DNA of 64,000 nt from NCBI GenBank assembly GCA_030247885.1, contig JAPDRO010000002.1:186001-250000 (forward strand), in the 5' to 3' direction. The position numbers and the translations under genes were made by a program. This document shows positions 45,022 to 57,916 of the stretch, piece by piece; position 1 is the first letter of the stretch, and each line of letters opens with the position of its first letter. The notes beneath the pieces are model-generated. The model was not told the origin of the DNA. It was given only the letters and a program-made list of their open reading frames with translations, and ran no database searches. The DNA comes from Taxawa tesnikishii (nom. ined.) (taxonomy: Eukaryota > Ascomycota > Dothideomycetes > Dothideales).

Positions 45022-48000
45022 ATGTTCGAGAAGGACTTGTACGCCCTCATCCGAGGCCTGAGGAACCACAAGGGAAATGAGAGGGAATACATACAGGATA
45101 GTCTGAAAGAATGCCGGAGGGAGATCAGGAGCAATGACATGGATCAGAAAGCTACGGCCTTGATGAAGCTGGTATACCTGGAAATGTTCGGACACGACAT
45201 GTCGTGGGCGTCTTTCAATGTGCTTGAGGTCATGTCCTCGCAAAAGTACTTGCAAAAAGGGTCGGTTACCTTGCTGCCATACAGAGCTTCAGACCGGATA
45301 CAGAGGTTCTGATGCTCGCGGAGAACCTGTTGAAGAAGGCAGGTGCGAAGCCAATCTTCCACAATGTTACGGCGAGTCTGACCGATCTAGGATCTGACCT
45401 CACCGCATTCCACAACTATCTCGCTTCCACTGGTAGCCATACCCCATGTTATCAACCCCTCTATGGCCAATTCTCTGCTGGCTGATCTCCTGCCGCGACT
45501 GAGTCATTCGCATGCCGCCATCAGGAAGAAGACCATCGTTACGCTGTATCGCTTGGCACTGGTGTATCCGGAGACGCTTCGCCCCGCGTGGCCAAAGATC
45601 AAAGAACGATTGCTTGACGAAAACGAAGACAGTAGCGTCACAGCGGCCATTATCAATGTTGTGTGCGAGCTAGGGTGGCGACGACCCCAGGACTTTCTTC
45701 CGCTGGCACCCAGGCTTTTTGATCTACTTGTCCAGGGTGGCAACAATTGGATGGCGATCAAGATAATCAAACTTGTGCGTCCACTAGTCGTCGTGCATTA
45801 CTTGATGACCAGCTGATGGGATCTAGTTTGCAACACTTACGCCTATAGAACCAAGGCTTATCAAGAAGCTTCTACCACCGTTGACCACCCTTATCAAGAC
45901 CACGCCCGCAATGAGCCTGCTTTACGAGTGCATTAATGGAATCATCCAGGGCGGTATCTTGGAAGGTGCAGAAGGCACTGTAGAAGGTGATGAAATTGCC
46001 CGGCTCTGCGTCAGCAAGCTTCGTGGCATGCTTGTTGTGGAAGGGGACCCAAATCGTGAGTATTGCACCTATCGCCTTACGAACGATGTACACTGCTAAG
46101 ACTTCTGCAGTCAAGTATGTTGCATTGCTTGCTTTTACAAAGATCGTCACGTCTCATCCTCAACTCGTCTCTCTACATCAAGATGTGATAATGGAGTGTA
46201 TCGATGACCCTGACATTTCCATACGGACTCGAGCCTTGGAGCTCGTTGTCGGAATGGTGGACGCCAACAATCTCATTCCAATCGTAGAACGCCTTTTACG
46301 GCAATTGCGAGAAGCAACTCCAGAGTCTTTCGCAGACAATCCGAACAATGGCAGGGGTATGCACGCAGGCATCACGCCGACGGGAGAATTGGACGAAGAA
46401 GAAGCCGCCGAATCTCTGAGGCGTAATGAGAAGCGATCAGGACAGCCACCACCTTTACCTGAAGATTACCGCATCAGCGTCATCGAGAAGATATTGGATA
46501 TGTGCTCACGCGAGACTTATGCCAACATCAACGACTTTGAATGGTACATTGGCGTCCTTGTGGAGCTTGTTCGACATTGTCCGACGAGAAGTCAAGACAG
46601 CAACGAGTTCACCACTCCGGATTCCTCACGCACCAAGACTGGCGTTGCCGATACCATTGGGCGAGAACTTGTCAATGTCGCCGTTCGGGTCAAGAGCGTC
46701 AGGCCCGAAGCAACAGCAGCAGCGCAGTCCTTAGTGCTCGTCGAACGTCGGCAGGACATGTTCCCTGCCTCTGGAAGCGTCACGCAAAGTGTCTTGGCTT
46801 CCGCAGCCTGGATAGCCGGCGAGTATGCGGACCTGCTGCCGGACCCAAGCACCGTGCTCACATCCCTCTTGCATTCGTCAAACACGCACTTACCCTCTAG
46901 CGTATTGTCGGTTTACTTGCAAGCTATTCCAAAGGTGTTTGTACGCCTGACCTCAAACGAGCGGCAATCGTGGACACCGGCTCGAAAATCTACCGTCACT
47001 CTGCTGATGGCGAGGATAATACATTTCCTGGAGCCACTGGTCATGCACCCTAATCTGGAAGTTCAGGAACGAGCAGTAGAATATGTCGAGCTGATGCGGC
47101 TCGCATCTGAAGCGGCGTCGGCACAAGACTCCGAGACCGATGAATCCGGCTTCGCGGAAGCGCCGCTTCTCTTGACACAAGCAATTCCTTCATTGTTCAC
47201 CGGAATGGAGCTCAACCCTGTCGCACAGGGTGCCTTGCGCAAGGTGCCCCTCACAGACAATTTGGATCTCGAGACTCCTATCAACGACGACCTGCAGATG
47301 CTCTTGCAGCAGGCCGATTACGACGAATTGGCTGTCACGGATGAAGACGAGACGTACCAATTCTATTTCTCTCGACCCAAGACCGTCATACAATCAGCCA
47401 CGGCAGCTGCTGATCTCCTGGAGACGCCCGAAGCTCAACCGACAGCCTCTTACCAGCAAAGCGAGAGTAGGAGCCTAGATCCTGAAGCCATTGCCCGGAT
47501 GAAAGCGGAACGTCGCGAACGTTATAGGGATGATCCTTTCTACATCGACTCGGAACGTAATTCTGGTACCTCGACGCCTTTACACAATATCCTCAAGAGC
47601 AGTAACGGCGAGGAATTGGATGTCGATGCAATCCCGATTATGGATCTGCAACTGGATAGTCACGACACCAACACCGATCGTGAACTCGCCGTACAAGCCG
47701 CAAACAAGTCGCGCAAGTTGTCCAGAAAACGGGTTGAAATTGCCGCCGACGAGACGATCGATGGAGACGATGACATCAACTCTCAGCCCAAGAACGCTCA
47801 GCCGGTTCTTCCTGCGATCAATAGGGCCAAGAAGAGCTTACTGAGGGTCGATAGCAGCGGTCTCTCGTCGCTATCTCTGGAAGGTGAGGGCGGCAACGGC
47901 ACGCAACTGGACGTCGAGAGAAGACAGGCGGAGGAGGAAGAGATGGCGAGAGCAATGAAAGAAGTCGAGAGACTGAGGCTGGAGATGCAGAGAGCACAGG

Positions 48001-48307
48001 AGAGGATTAGCGCAAAGGATATTCCGGATGAAGGCGTTGTCGTAAAGAGGAAAAAGAAAAGAGAGCTCCGGTTGGAGACGACAAAGCGGCGGAAAAGGAT
48101 GAAGGACGGGAGGAGGGAGAAGAGGGGAAGGCCAAGAAGAAGAAAAAGAAGAAGAGAAGGGAAGAAGGTACGGTTGAAGAGACTGGGGAGGTGGCCGATA
48201 GATCTACTGAGGCCAACGTCGAAGAAGAAGTCCCAATCAAGAAGACGAAGAAAAAGAAGAAGCGGACGGTGAACTTCGATGAGCCGGAAGCTGTAGGGAG
48301 TCCATGA
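45022..48307 (+). CDS. APL5: AP-3 complex subunit delta
   Basis: Large subunit of the AP-3 adaptor, which carries cargo from Golgi/endosome to the vacuole. Exons 45022-45338, 45391-45774, 45827-46055 and 46111-48307; about 1,042 residues. The start MFEKDLYALIRGLRNHKGNEREYIQ is the typical adaptin N-terminus. HEAT-like adaptin repeats follow (MSWASFNVLEVMSS, LLPRLSHSHAAIRKKTIVTLYRLALVYPE, GGNNWMAIKIIKLF, CINGIIQGG), then a Glu/Lys-rich hinge ending KKKKRTVNFDEPEAV. The first intron reads GC-AG (45339-45390); the others are GT-AG. Two single-base shortfalls are inferred, in the A-run 45254-45258 and the A-runs 48051-48060. The second changes the last 80 or so residues from a random basic tail to the expected hinge. 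Confidence 0.93.
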
Positions 48308-50131
48308 TCGAATCATGGCTCCAGTCTTCGATGGTGAAGCTTTATATATCATCTGACAATTCGCACGCCAGTACTTGATTCAGGAGCACAATTGCGTCAG
48401 CTCGGGGAGCGTTCCGCGATGCATTCTTGTGCGGTTCTTCCATCGTAATATCCTCAAACCGCTCCAACCCCCAACGCTCGAAGAATGTCCAGCGCCTCAA
48501 CACCCATCCAACTTTCGCCCTCCCGCCCACCCCGTGCTGAACACCTTGCCAAACCAAGACGAAGAACCTACGCGGTGGTGAAGAGTCACCGAGAATGCAC
48601 GCCGTCACCTGGAGGCCGCGCTCGCGTCCGCCGCCCGTTCGAGGACGGAGTATGGGTTGTGCTTGTGCACGCTCCCCGAGAAGATCGATTTCAACGTGCC
48701 AGACCTCGATCGCGTGGACGTGCCGGATCCGGATCCCTCCTCGTCGGCGCTGCTCGCATGCGCCGCTCTTTCCGGGACTCGGTACGCACTGCTGTGCCTG
48801 CGCGCGTCGCCTGTAAGTTTTCTTTAGGTCAGAACGAACGGGTCTAGATGCAAGGTTTGGACAACGCTGCGTTTTTACCGGAGAGGATGGATTTGAGCGT
48901 GCTGAGTTTTGATTGGTGGTGTGGCTGTGTGGCTGCGTTTGCTGGGACCTCTTTCTCCGTTACGATGATGTCCTTGCTCTGTGACTCTTGGTATGGAGGC
49001 AAGGTCTCGTGGGATGTGTTCAGCGAGCTGCCAAGCCACTGATTGCTGGTCATTGTTGAGGTTGGGTGTTGTAGGGTGGGTCTGTTGGAGGAGAGTATCT
49101 TGCTGAAAGGGGAGACAGTGTCGGTGAGAATGGTAAGGCTGTTAACAGCCGGGCGAATCTGCTTTGGGATTGGAAAAGCTGTCGATGCTTTCTTGGTGAT
49201 GACTGAAAGACTGAGGCTTACCTCTTGATATATACATCTTCCCACCATAGTCGTGATTAGATGTGGTGAGAGCAGTGAGTTACATGGTAGAACGGAAGGC
49301 CGGGAATGGCCAAGCATTGCTCGTAGGAAGCCAATGATGGTCTGACCATGGTGGCTTGATCATTGTTCTGATCACACCATCCCAAGCCCTGTATCCGAGC
49401 CATTCACGGTCTGACATTCAGTGCGGTCTCATTCATAAGCTTTAGGACAGCACAAGGGCAGAGTGCGGTGTCCTTGAGCATCCGGGGTAGCCTAAGGTCT
49501 AGCCAATGAGTGCGCACGCCAAGCGCCACATCTGCTTTTAAATCGTCTGGGGAGATGCAGGTGCAGAGCTATGCAGGTGGTCGAAGTGCGGATTTTTCGG
49601 ATTACGTCTCGGCCGAGATGGAGAGTAGGAGTAAGAGTCGGAGTGCGCGCATCCGGAGTCGGAGTAGGATGTGTAGCTCGGCCGAGTGCACCTGATGAAT
49701 GGGTATCCTATGTTCTCTCTTTGGGGTTCGGTTATCTTCGCAGAATGCCGCAGTTGCTGGAAGGCTTGTTATGGGTGGGAACAAGTCCGCTGACCACATT
49801 CTCGGAGTGAATAGACTGACATGGGTACGTACCTCACGTCAGACGGGGACTTCTTCGCCCGTCAGACAACCGAGTTGCTCACAATCTAGCGCACAAAAGA
49901 CCCATGTTCGTGTGGTTTAAACAGCGCAAAGAGAATCGAACGAGTCTGAGTTTATATCCAGGACCAAAGCCAAATCGATTCACTGAGCCATTGCTTGAGA
50001 AATACGAAAGGTATCGAACGAAAAGCACACGTTACCCAAGCCCAAAGCATCTGCCTCATCCCAAAAACCCTTTACATGGTTCCCTTGCCAGACCCCTCGA
50101 CTCCGCGGCTTCCGTAAATCGAGCGCCCATG
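48308..50131. other. No firmly supported gene
   Basis: 1.8 kb between the AP-3 delta and condensin genes. A minus-strand frame ending at 48844 contains a short protein-like stretch (MTSNQWLGSSLNTSHETLPPY, from about 49053), and a plus-strand stretch at about 48590-48830 is protein-like in one frame (RTEYGLCLCTLPEKIDFNVP). Neither has a complete gene structure or recognisable domain. Confidence 0.45.
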
Positions 50132-52787
50132 TTACTCCCCTTCGCCAGTTATCTCGGCGGTGGGATCTCGTCTGATGGTCAACTCCTGGAAACCTGTTTC
50201 GAAAATCAGAATTTGCGCGCGTTCCGAAAGTCTTTCCAAGCAAAGATACGTACCTTCCTCGTTCTGGATGACTAGACCCTTCTCGTTCGCCAAATGTAGG
50301 AGACAGATGAAACAGTAGCTCGTGCTGATATCGGCCATCTGCTGCTTAGGGTAGACGCTTTGTAGATTGTTCATCACGTCTGTGAATCTCAATGTGCCAT
50401 CCTCGGCAATGGGCACTGTAGGTGCGGTCGGTTTCGAAGGCGTTTGTGGGACTGGCGTTTCCTGCAAACAAAGTATGTCAGCCAATTACCTCTTTTGCTG
50501 GCAGGTTCTTCAAAAGATGAGAAACACGAACCTCAAGCCCAATACCCCTCCACATCTCCTCTTTTAGCCGCCTGACATCGACCTTCTTCGCCACACGTGC
50601 GTACTGCACATACTCTGGCCTCAGTCGCCGCGACTGCGTTACTAATTGCGTGCCCCAGGCGCCTTCTCGGGTTTCTGCTTGGCTGCCGGCTATGGTACCA
50701 TCAATACCAGCCGTCGGGTTGCCTTCGCCTTCGACCGATGGCGTGAGCGCTTCTCTCGCATCTGCGAAGTCCTCAACAGAGTCATCTACACCGCCACCCA
50801 TGGAAAGGGGTCATCAGCGAAGAAGTTGGCATCATAGTCCCCTCGTGGCTCGTCCTCGCTGGGTTGAGCATCGGGCGCTGCGGAGTTCTGCGCCCAGTAT
50901 GCTTCGTCAACTTCGCCTTCGGGGACTGGCCTGTTCTGCCTGCCATTTGCCTCTTTGCGCCCCTGCTTCCGGGATCCCATCCTAGCTTTGGGCTTCAGAA
51001 ACAATCGGAGCAGATCTCGGCTGTTGAAGTGCTTGTCGTCGGGCAACAGATTCCTCGTCTTGCTTTTCCAGTCCTTCTTCGGCAGGCTGATGGCGGCATT
51101 GCTCACTGCCATCGTCCCTAATGCATCACACAAAGTCCGGCTCATGGGTGCCATGAAATCAATCTCGAAGGGCTCCTTTTCTTTCCGCTTGGTAGCTGGT
51201 GCGGGCTTAGCGGCATCTTTGATCTTCTTGATCTTCCAATGCTCAGGACCAGCCCAGTTCTTCGCCAGAGCGTTGTCAAAGTATGAAAGAATATTTTCCG
51301 CTTCGGAGGACGCGCCTGGTCGGTGCTGGAGTGTCACGCCATAGGCATTCGCGTTGCCGTTGGCATCAAACCCTCCGACCTCTCCTTCACCTTCCGCGCC
51401 ACCTTCTGCATCGGCATCGATGTTATGTGGCCGTATTTGGGGCTCGATGTGTGCTTCTCTCGCCCATGCCTCACCACCTTCACCAAAACCGGTTTCTGGA
51501 GGTAAGTCAAACCCGCCGATGTCATCGCCAAAAGCATTATCATCGTCGTTGAGCACAATACCAGAGCGAGCGTCGTCGATATCGTCATTCTCTTTCTCGG
51601 CTTCTTTGCGCCAGTCTTCCGGAGCTCTGAGGAAGGGGAGGTCCAGCGATCCGGAGCCATCACCGAGTTGGAAGGTTTTGAGTGATGGGCAGATATCCTG
51701 GCTGTCGAGTTTAGAGAGATCTGGGAAGAAGCGTGCACCAAGGGAAGCAATGTCAATCGGACCGTTTCCGCTCATGGGCTGTTCCTCTTCGGAATCCTTT
51801 TCTTCACCTTCCTGGAGCATGCTGTCTCTTCGTGATCCATCTGTGACGTCTTGTGTGTCGTCGCTACTGTCGAAGACGATGCGCCCAGTATTGTCGATTG
51901 AGAGGTGATTCAGTAGAAGACCTTTTGCACCGCCCTCGTCGAAGTCTGCAGAAGCTTTTTTGAACAACGGATCGACTGAGAACTCGAGCTCCATTTTCTT
52001 CAGTTGCAACTTCTCAAAGGATTCCACCAATGTAGCCTCAGCGGACCGTGTTGTCTGCGTATGTCAGCCTGGATGTACCCGTCGCATCTCCGATACGCAC
52101 CTTCTTCTTCGTCCTCTTCTTGACACCATCCTCTCCCTCCTCGTCTTCACCGTCTTCACCTCCGTCCTCGTCATCCGCCCCACCCTTCTTCTTGTTCCCG
52201 CTGTCCGCCAGACCGCTGAGCAGCTTTCCTGTTTCCGTTGCTACGCTGTCCACTCGGGAGGTGTAGATCTTGACACATCCGTCGAGCGTGCAACTCGCTT
52301 TCTGGAAGTTGACGCCATCACCTTCCTTCAGCAAACTCATATCATGGAAGTAATCGATAAGCGCAAAGTTCCAGGAGTTTGTCGCGTTGATCTTGTTGTC
52401 GGTCGCCATCTTCATCCACTCCTCGAAATTGGCCAGTATGGGGACACGCTTCATGGGCGTTACCGCGGTGCCGACCACATTCGGCATGCCGTCTTCATCT
52501 CGTCCGTCGACATTGTCGCGAGGTGTTGAGGGACCGTCCGCGCCCATTGACTTGCGCTTTCTGATGGGTGATGCGGCAGCTTTGAGGTGGTCCATCTGTT
52601 TTGCGTGGAAGGCTTGCCGTGAGTGCAGGCGCCTCGCCTTTTCTTGCTTGTCGTCATTCAGAGGGATTCTATGACCCTTGTCAGTCACAGACGAGCGCTG
52701 GAGGATGCGACCTGCTCACTTTACTGGCGACTTGAAGGGCGATGCTGCCGCCGCCGATTGAGCGCTTGGCCCGCGTACGCGAGGCAT
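50132..52787 (-). CDS. BRN1: Condensin complex subunit 2 (Brn1/Barren/CAP-H)
   Basis: Kleisin subunit of condensin, bridging the SMC2/SMC4 heads in mitotic chromosome compaction. Exons (minus) 52725-52787, 52101-52676, 50532-52054, 50254-50461 and 50132-50193; introns 48, 46, 70 and 60 bp, GT-AG; about 810 residues. Family landmarks: IPLNDDKQEKARRLHSRQ, FEEWMKMATDNKINATNSWNFALIDYFHDM, VNFQKASCTLDGCVKIYTSRVDSVATETGKLL, ESFEKLQLKKMELEFSVDPLFKK, then the C-terminal winged-helix SVYPKQQMADISTSYCFICLLHLANEKGL. One base is missing near the G-run 50807-50810 (plus strand). Since condensin is essential, this is best read as sequence error. Confidence 0.94.
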
Positions 52788-53258
52788 TGTCGCGCTTCCT
52801 CAGCAGTGAAGGGCGGTGAAGAACAGGGAGGCGTTTCCTAGACGTGCGCGCGAACTTGCTCAACGCGCGCTCTTCTACCGCTTTGCGCGTTGTCGCGGTT
52901 GGTTCGTGTCGTTCGATATAGTGGCTTTGTTGACAGTGTAAACACAGCAAGCTGGACCCTGCATTTGCGGCATCGAACTCGCGGAGAAAGAAGGAAAGAG
53001 GATCTGCACCGCCACATCCGCTCGCCACAGCTACCGAAGCAGCAGGAGCCACCCAGCTTCGTCACTGCCAAGCCCAAGACGCGGGCTGTGGAGATCGTAG
53101 ATCGTAGAACCAAGATAACCAGGATACCAGATGGACAGCCTTCATCCACTATAGTTCTGCCTAAGGACCTGGTCTCTGGTCTCGTACTGCCCCTCTTGCT
53201 ATGAGCCTTTTCACCGTATCACTATCCCAAAGACATGCTTCGCCGGTAGCAATCAACC
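52788..53258. promoter_or_regulatory. Shared divergent region of condensin and exchanger genes
   Basis: 471 bp between two divergent start codons. A plus-strand frame at 52890-53204 has no domain support and is not called. Confidence 0.5.
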
Positions 53259-56200
53259 ATGCCATGCTCAATCCAGCGATCCCATCGCCGGCCAGGCACT
53301 AACAAGCGGAAATACTCTGCTCGCTCCTTCGTTCTCACCATCCTCATCTTCTTCCTCTTGGGCGTGGCTAGTCTCTGGGCGAGCGAGGCAAGAGCGCGCG
53401 CACACGGCCAAGGACAAACGCTATATAGGCGGGACGTCCGCCCTTTCGAGGCATCGGACGAGGAGGTATTCGCACTTCAGTTGCTGGACAGCAAACAACT
53501 CATGCTGATCATTCACCCTATAGTGTCGCTTAGTCCATAAGATCTCCACCAGCAACCAATGCAGGTATATCCAGGAGCATTGTCCGGATGAAGAGACCGG
53601 CTTCTACTCGTACTTGGTCCTTTACTACTGCAGTCTCAGCAATGCTAAACCCATCGCATTTGCAATCCTGGTATCATGGCTCGCGGTACTGTTCAGTACC
53701 ATTGGAATTGCCGCTAGCGATTTCTTCTGCATCAACTTGAGTACCATTGCTAGCATCCTAGGCATGAGCGAAAGCATGGCTGGAGTTACTTTCTTGGCTT
53801 TCGGGAACGGCAGTCCGGACGTCTTCTCGACATTTGCTGCAATGAACACGAACAGCGGTAGCTTGGCGGTGGGAGAGCTCATCGGTGCTGCAGGCTTCAT
53901 CACTGCAGTTGTGGCAGGCTCAATGGCCTTGGTTCGGCCCTTCAAGGTCGCGAAGAAGAGCTTTGTCCGAGACGTCGGTTTCTTCGTGGTCGCCGCAAGC
54001 TTTAGTATGGTATTTCTCTATGATGGAAAATTACGCATCTGGGAATGCATCGCTATGGTTCTCTTTTACGTCTTCTATGTCGTGACTGTGGTCTTATGGC
54101 ACTGGTGGCTTGGCAGGAGCAGGAGAAAGAGAGAGCGAGAAGCTGCAGCAAGGGGTCACTTCAATCTCAACCTGCCCGGAAACGAGGAATACGAGGCTCA
54201 GGAAGAATACCACGATGAGGAGGATTACGATGAAGAGACAACGAGACCAACTATGTCCCGGGGCCCTTCTACGGAAGACTTTTCGGTGCTCGAAAGAGGA
54301 GGTGGCACTCCACAAATTGGAGCGCCGGATGAGTACGAGGAAGAGGAAGCACGAGACAAGTGGATGGGAGAGCTGAGCAGCAACATGCGCCTGAACAGAC
54401 CCGCCCCAGGAAGACGGCGCAATACTATGACACCCATCCGGCCCAGCTTGGTCGGAGCGTTGGAGTTTCAAGCCGTGCTCAACTCGTTACAAAAGTCTAG
54501 GAACATCCAGACGATACCTCTGCACGCTCGGCGGTACTCGGACGATCCGACGTTCACAAGTGCACAGCAACAGGATGCTATGTCCTCTGTCTCGGATCCT
54601 ACCAGTCGACCGCCATACGAAGCTACAACGCACGAGGGCCGATCCGATCCGCACCTGCATCGTCCGTCGCTTGACGTGCGTGGCGGCCCCAGCAATAGGA
54701 CACGTGCAGTATCTGCGAACGATGCGGCAACTCTACGCATTGATCCTCGCTTCCTCTCAAAAAATGGCGCACTGACGGCAAAGTTGGTTGACATTGACGA
54801 AAATGACAACGGCACCCTTAAACCTCCTCAAGCGGCCTCATCTGTGCGCAGTATGCCATTGGGCAGGTCGTCATCGTCGAGGACGCTTCGTTCGCCTACA
54901 CTTCAATTAGCGCCACATTCAACCGAGCTTGCAGCACCAGCTGCGACACCAAACCAGGCTGGAGCTCAACCGTCGGATCTCCTTGCTCAGCCCAGCGGCG
55001 ATGCACAGCAGCGGCAGCAGGATCAGGATCTCCTTCGTCCCGACTACACGGAGCGATATACTGACAGCCCTGCCTTTACTCCTCCCGCAAGGCCTCAGCA
55101 ACTACCTAAAATTATGGTCCCAGCCGGCAGCAACAAGTCGCCTCGTCAATCCGCGCCCACGTCTCCCTTCCCGGCTTTCTCCGACTCACAGACGCCGGGT
55201 AGCACCCGACCGCCTAGTCTGTACCTTCCGCCTGCTAGCGTGTCTGTTGATTCTCATCCATTCACGCCGCACGAAGAACAGGGACCTGTTCAGAAGCCGC
55301 TCAAATGGTGGCCGTACCGCGTTTTGCCGCCCCTCGAATCCTCATCTCTACACTGTTACCTACTCTTTACAACTGGCGAAGCAAGAATTGGTGGGAGCGG
55401 ATTCTGGGTCTCGTTTCAGCCCCCAGTGTCCTGTTGTTGACCATCACCTTGCCCGTAGTAGAGAACGAGAACGAGGGGGACGAGGATCGACAAGATATGT
55501 CGACAGATTTGCCAATCCCAGCTGTCCCAGGCGATCTCAACGATGCGGCCAGGAAGTCTAGTGTCGCATCCTTTCTTGCCGAAACTCCGAGTCTTCATCC
55601 TCACCTAAGTCGTAACTCGTCCTCATTATTTCCTGGGCAGGGCATCGTCGGACACGGCAGCACAGCGGGTGTTGCCATACATACGGAACAATCTCACAAT
55701 CACCTGAAGATTCCTGACGACACGGAGCAGCCCTTGGTCACACCTACCTCCCCCACCCTCCCGTTGGTGCAACCCTCATCTTCTCCGTCTCTGCCCAGCA
55801 GTCCAAAATCCTGGAATCGTTGGTTGACGATCACCCAACTCTTCGTTGCACCCCTGTTCACTGTTGTGATTGTATATACGCAGTACATCCCACCGGAGAC
55901 AGGCTGGTTTGACATTCCTATTAAAGCGATCCTGATCTCCTTGCTCTGCAGCACAGTCCTTCTGATCCCGCTTCTCTCAACCACAACACCGTCCCACCGC
56001 CCCGCGGCCTACAAAACCATCCTCAGCATGGCCGGCTTCGTTGTTTCCATCGCCTGGATCAGCACTATCGCTGGTCAAGTGGTGGCTTTGCTCAAGGCGC
56101 TGGCCATCATACTCAACATGAGCCACGCCATCCTCGGCCTCACTGTTTTCGCCGTTGGAAACAGTCTAGGAGATCTGGTCGCCGACATTACGGTCGCACG

Positions 56201-56632
56201 GCTCGGGTATCCCGTCATGGCGCTGAGCGCATGCTTCGGCGGTCCGTTGCTGAACATCCTACTCGGCATCGGCTTGTCGGGCAGTTGGATCTTGATTAGA
56301 GGTGCAGAGCATCGGCATCGGAACAAAAAGGGTGAACTTAGGTTCGTTCATATTTTCCCAAGCTACTTCTTTTAGGTGGTAAAAGACATGATGCTGACAG
56401 TAGGAACAGGTTTAGGAGCTACGACATCGACGTCGAGGAGACGCTCGTTGTGTCGGGTATCACCCTGTTGATCACGCTTGTCGGACTGCTGATAGCGGTG
56501 CCCTGGAACAAGTGGATGATGAGCAGGCGTATTGGATGGTGCTTGATCGCGCTTTGGGTCGTCGGCACCGCTGTCAATGTAGGCCTAGAGGTCTCCGGAG
56601 TGGGAGAGGGATGGGGACGGAAAGAGGGATGA
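53259..56632 (+). CDS. Sodium/calcium exchanger family protein (YDL206W-like)
   Basis: Exons 53259-53465, 53542-56341 and 56410-56632 (introns 76 and 68 bp); about 1,076 residues. An N-terminal membrane anchor (FVLTILIFFLLGVASLW) is followed by a first exchanger domain with the alpha-1 signature MAGVTFLAFGNGSPDVFSTFA, a roughly 450-residue disordered cytoplasmic loop rich in Ser/Pro/Gln, and a second domain with the alpha-2 signature LGLTVFAVGNSLGDLVADI. This is the layout of fungal CaCA-superfamily exchangers of the NCKX/CCX-like group, probably in the vacuolar or another internal membrane. One base is missing in the C-run 55330-55333; restoring it gives VLPPPRILISTLLPTLYNW and joins loop and second domain. 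Confidence 0.92.
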
Positions 56633-57916
56633 GGGATCGTTCAGGCGTCGATGATACCCATTGGAGTTTGAAGTTTGGACGTGGACTTTTGGAAACTGTT
56701 TTGTGTTGATACTTGGACCCCCTGTGTGGATACTATGGGATTTGTTGTACAGAAACCTAAGTTCAACGGGCGAAAGTGTCGCGAACAAACAGAGCCACGA
56801 AGGCCAGAGTGGTCGTTTCTTGTATTCGGTTTCTCCTTGCCGTCTATGTGATCGGGTTGACGGTGGAGATGGAACCCGTCTCCCCGAGCCTGTCCGTTCT
56901 GGACTTACAGAACGAGGGTATGTAACTGTCTGCGGCCGCAACCCCGCACTGATCTTCTGACAGCCACAGAAGGTACAATCGGGGCGCAAAAGTCTTGGCG
57001 GAATCGTTGCAACAACGCAGAGTTATTGCATTGTCGATTCTGATTGGGAGCCTCAATCTTAGTCATCTTCTGACAGACGAAAACGAAACCGAGTCCTACG
57101 TCAAGCTTCGTCATGCTGAATACAGATGTATGGGTTACGGACTCGAGTCCATCAGAAAGCCTCCGGGAAAGTCGTCTTTCATGATCCGTCTGGGCAGCGT
57201 TCGTTCGGGCCTTGGCTGTTGCACAAATCCATGGGAAGTCCGCTTCAGCTTGCCCCTTGCCCCCAGCTGTCACTCCCATAACGTTGAGGAATGTCTGCCC
57301 CGGCTATCTCCAGACTCATGCTTCGAAGGTTTTGCTGATGAAAGTACGGGCCTGCCGCCGACGAATGCCCTGGTCGCCGGGCGCCACCAAGTCTAGCCTG
57401 CGATATCTGCGTTGCTGCCCGCTTCCGATGTCGATACACACAGCGGATGTGTGCAGCCACAGTAGGGTTTCAAGATAACTTCGATCGAAATTTACTTGTA
57501 AACGTCCGCGGTGATGAGATGCGGCCACCCTCTGCTTGCGAACTGGTAACGGCCAATAGGCTTAGTGAAGATTACTCAGGTAGACCGTTGACGTAGCCGT
57601 ACCCTGAACCCTGTCGGATCAAGCAGATTCCTTCGGATAGCATCGAAGCCGCGGAGGGTACGGCTGTTCTTGTTCCATTAGTGACGCCAGTCACAGCAGC
57701 CCAGTGTTATGGTGGATCGTCTTGTGCAACGTTGAGGAAACGCAATCTACTCTTGGGGTGAGTTGATACATATAGTCCACTAAGCGCCATTATCAAGCCT
57801 GCAGCCTCAACTCTATCCACGACCACACCTAACCATCTTGCGCGTTCTGCAGCCCCTTTGCACCCGGAACTTCATCGCTGTTTTTCTTGCCAATTTTGGC
57901 AACGCTAAACGTCGGA
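56633..57916. other. Upstream region of the PDR transporter
   Basis: 1.3 kb without a supported gene. A TCCGCGGT at about 57505 resembles yeast pleiotropic drug response elements and a CCAAT occurs nearby at about 57550. Both are short enough to occur by chance. Confidence 0.5.

Noticed and set aside
47798-48352. Ser/Phe/Leu-rich minus-strand frame opposite the AP-3 delta tail
   Set aside because: Antisense of the Lys/Glu-rich hinge; no independent support.
56995-57396. 133-codon plus-strand frame before the PDR transporter
   Set aside because: No domain, no family resemblance, ordinary base composition for intergenic DNA here.
57505-57512. Pleiotropic drug response element upstream of the PDR transporter
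   Set aside because: One 8-bp near-match (TCCGCGGT) is not enough, and the yeast Pdr1/Pdr3 circuit is not generally conserved in filamentous ascomycetes.
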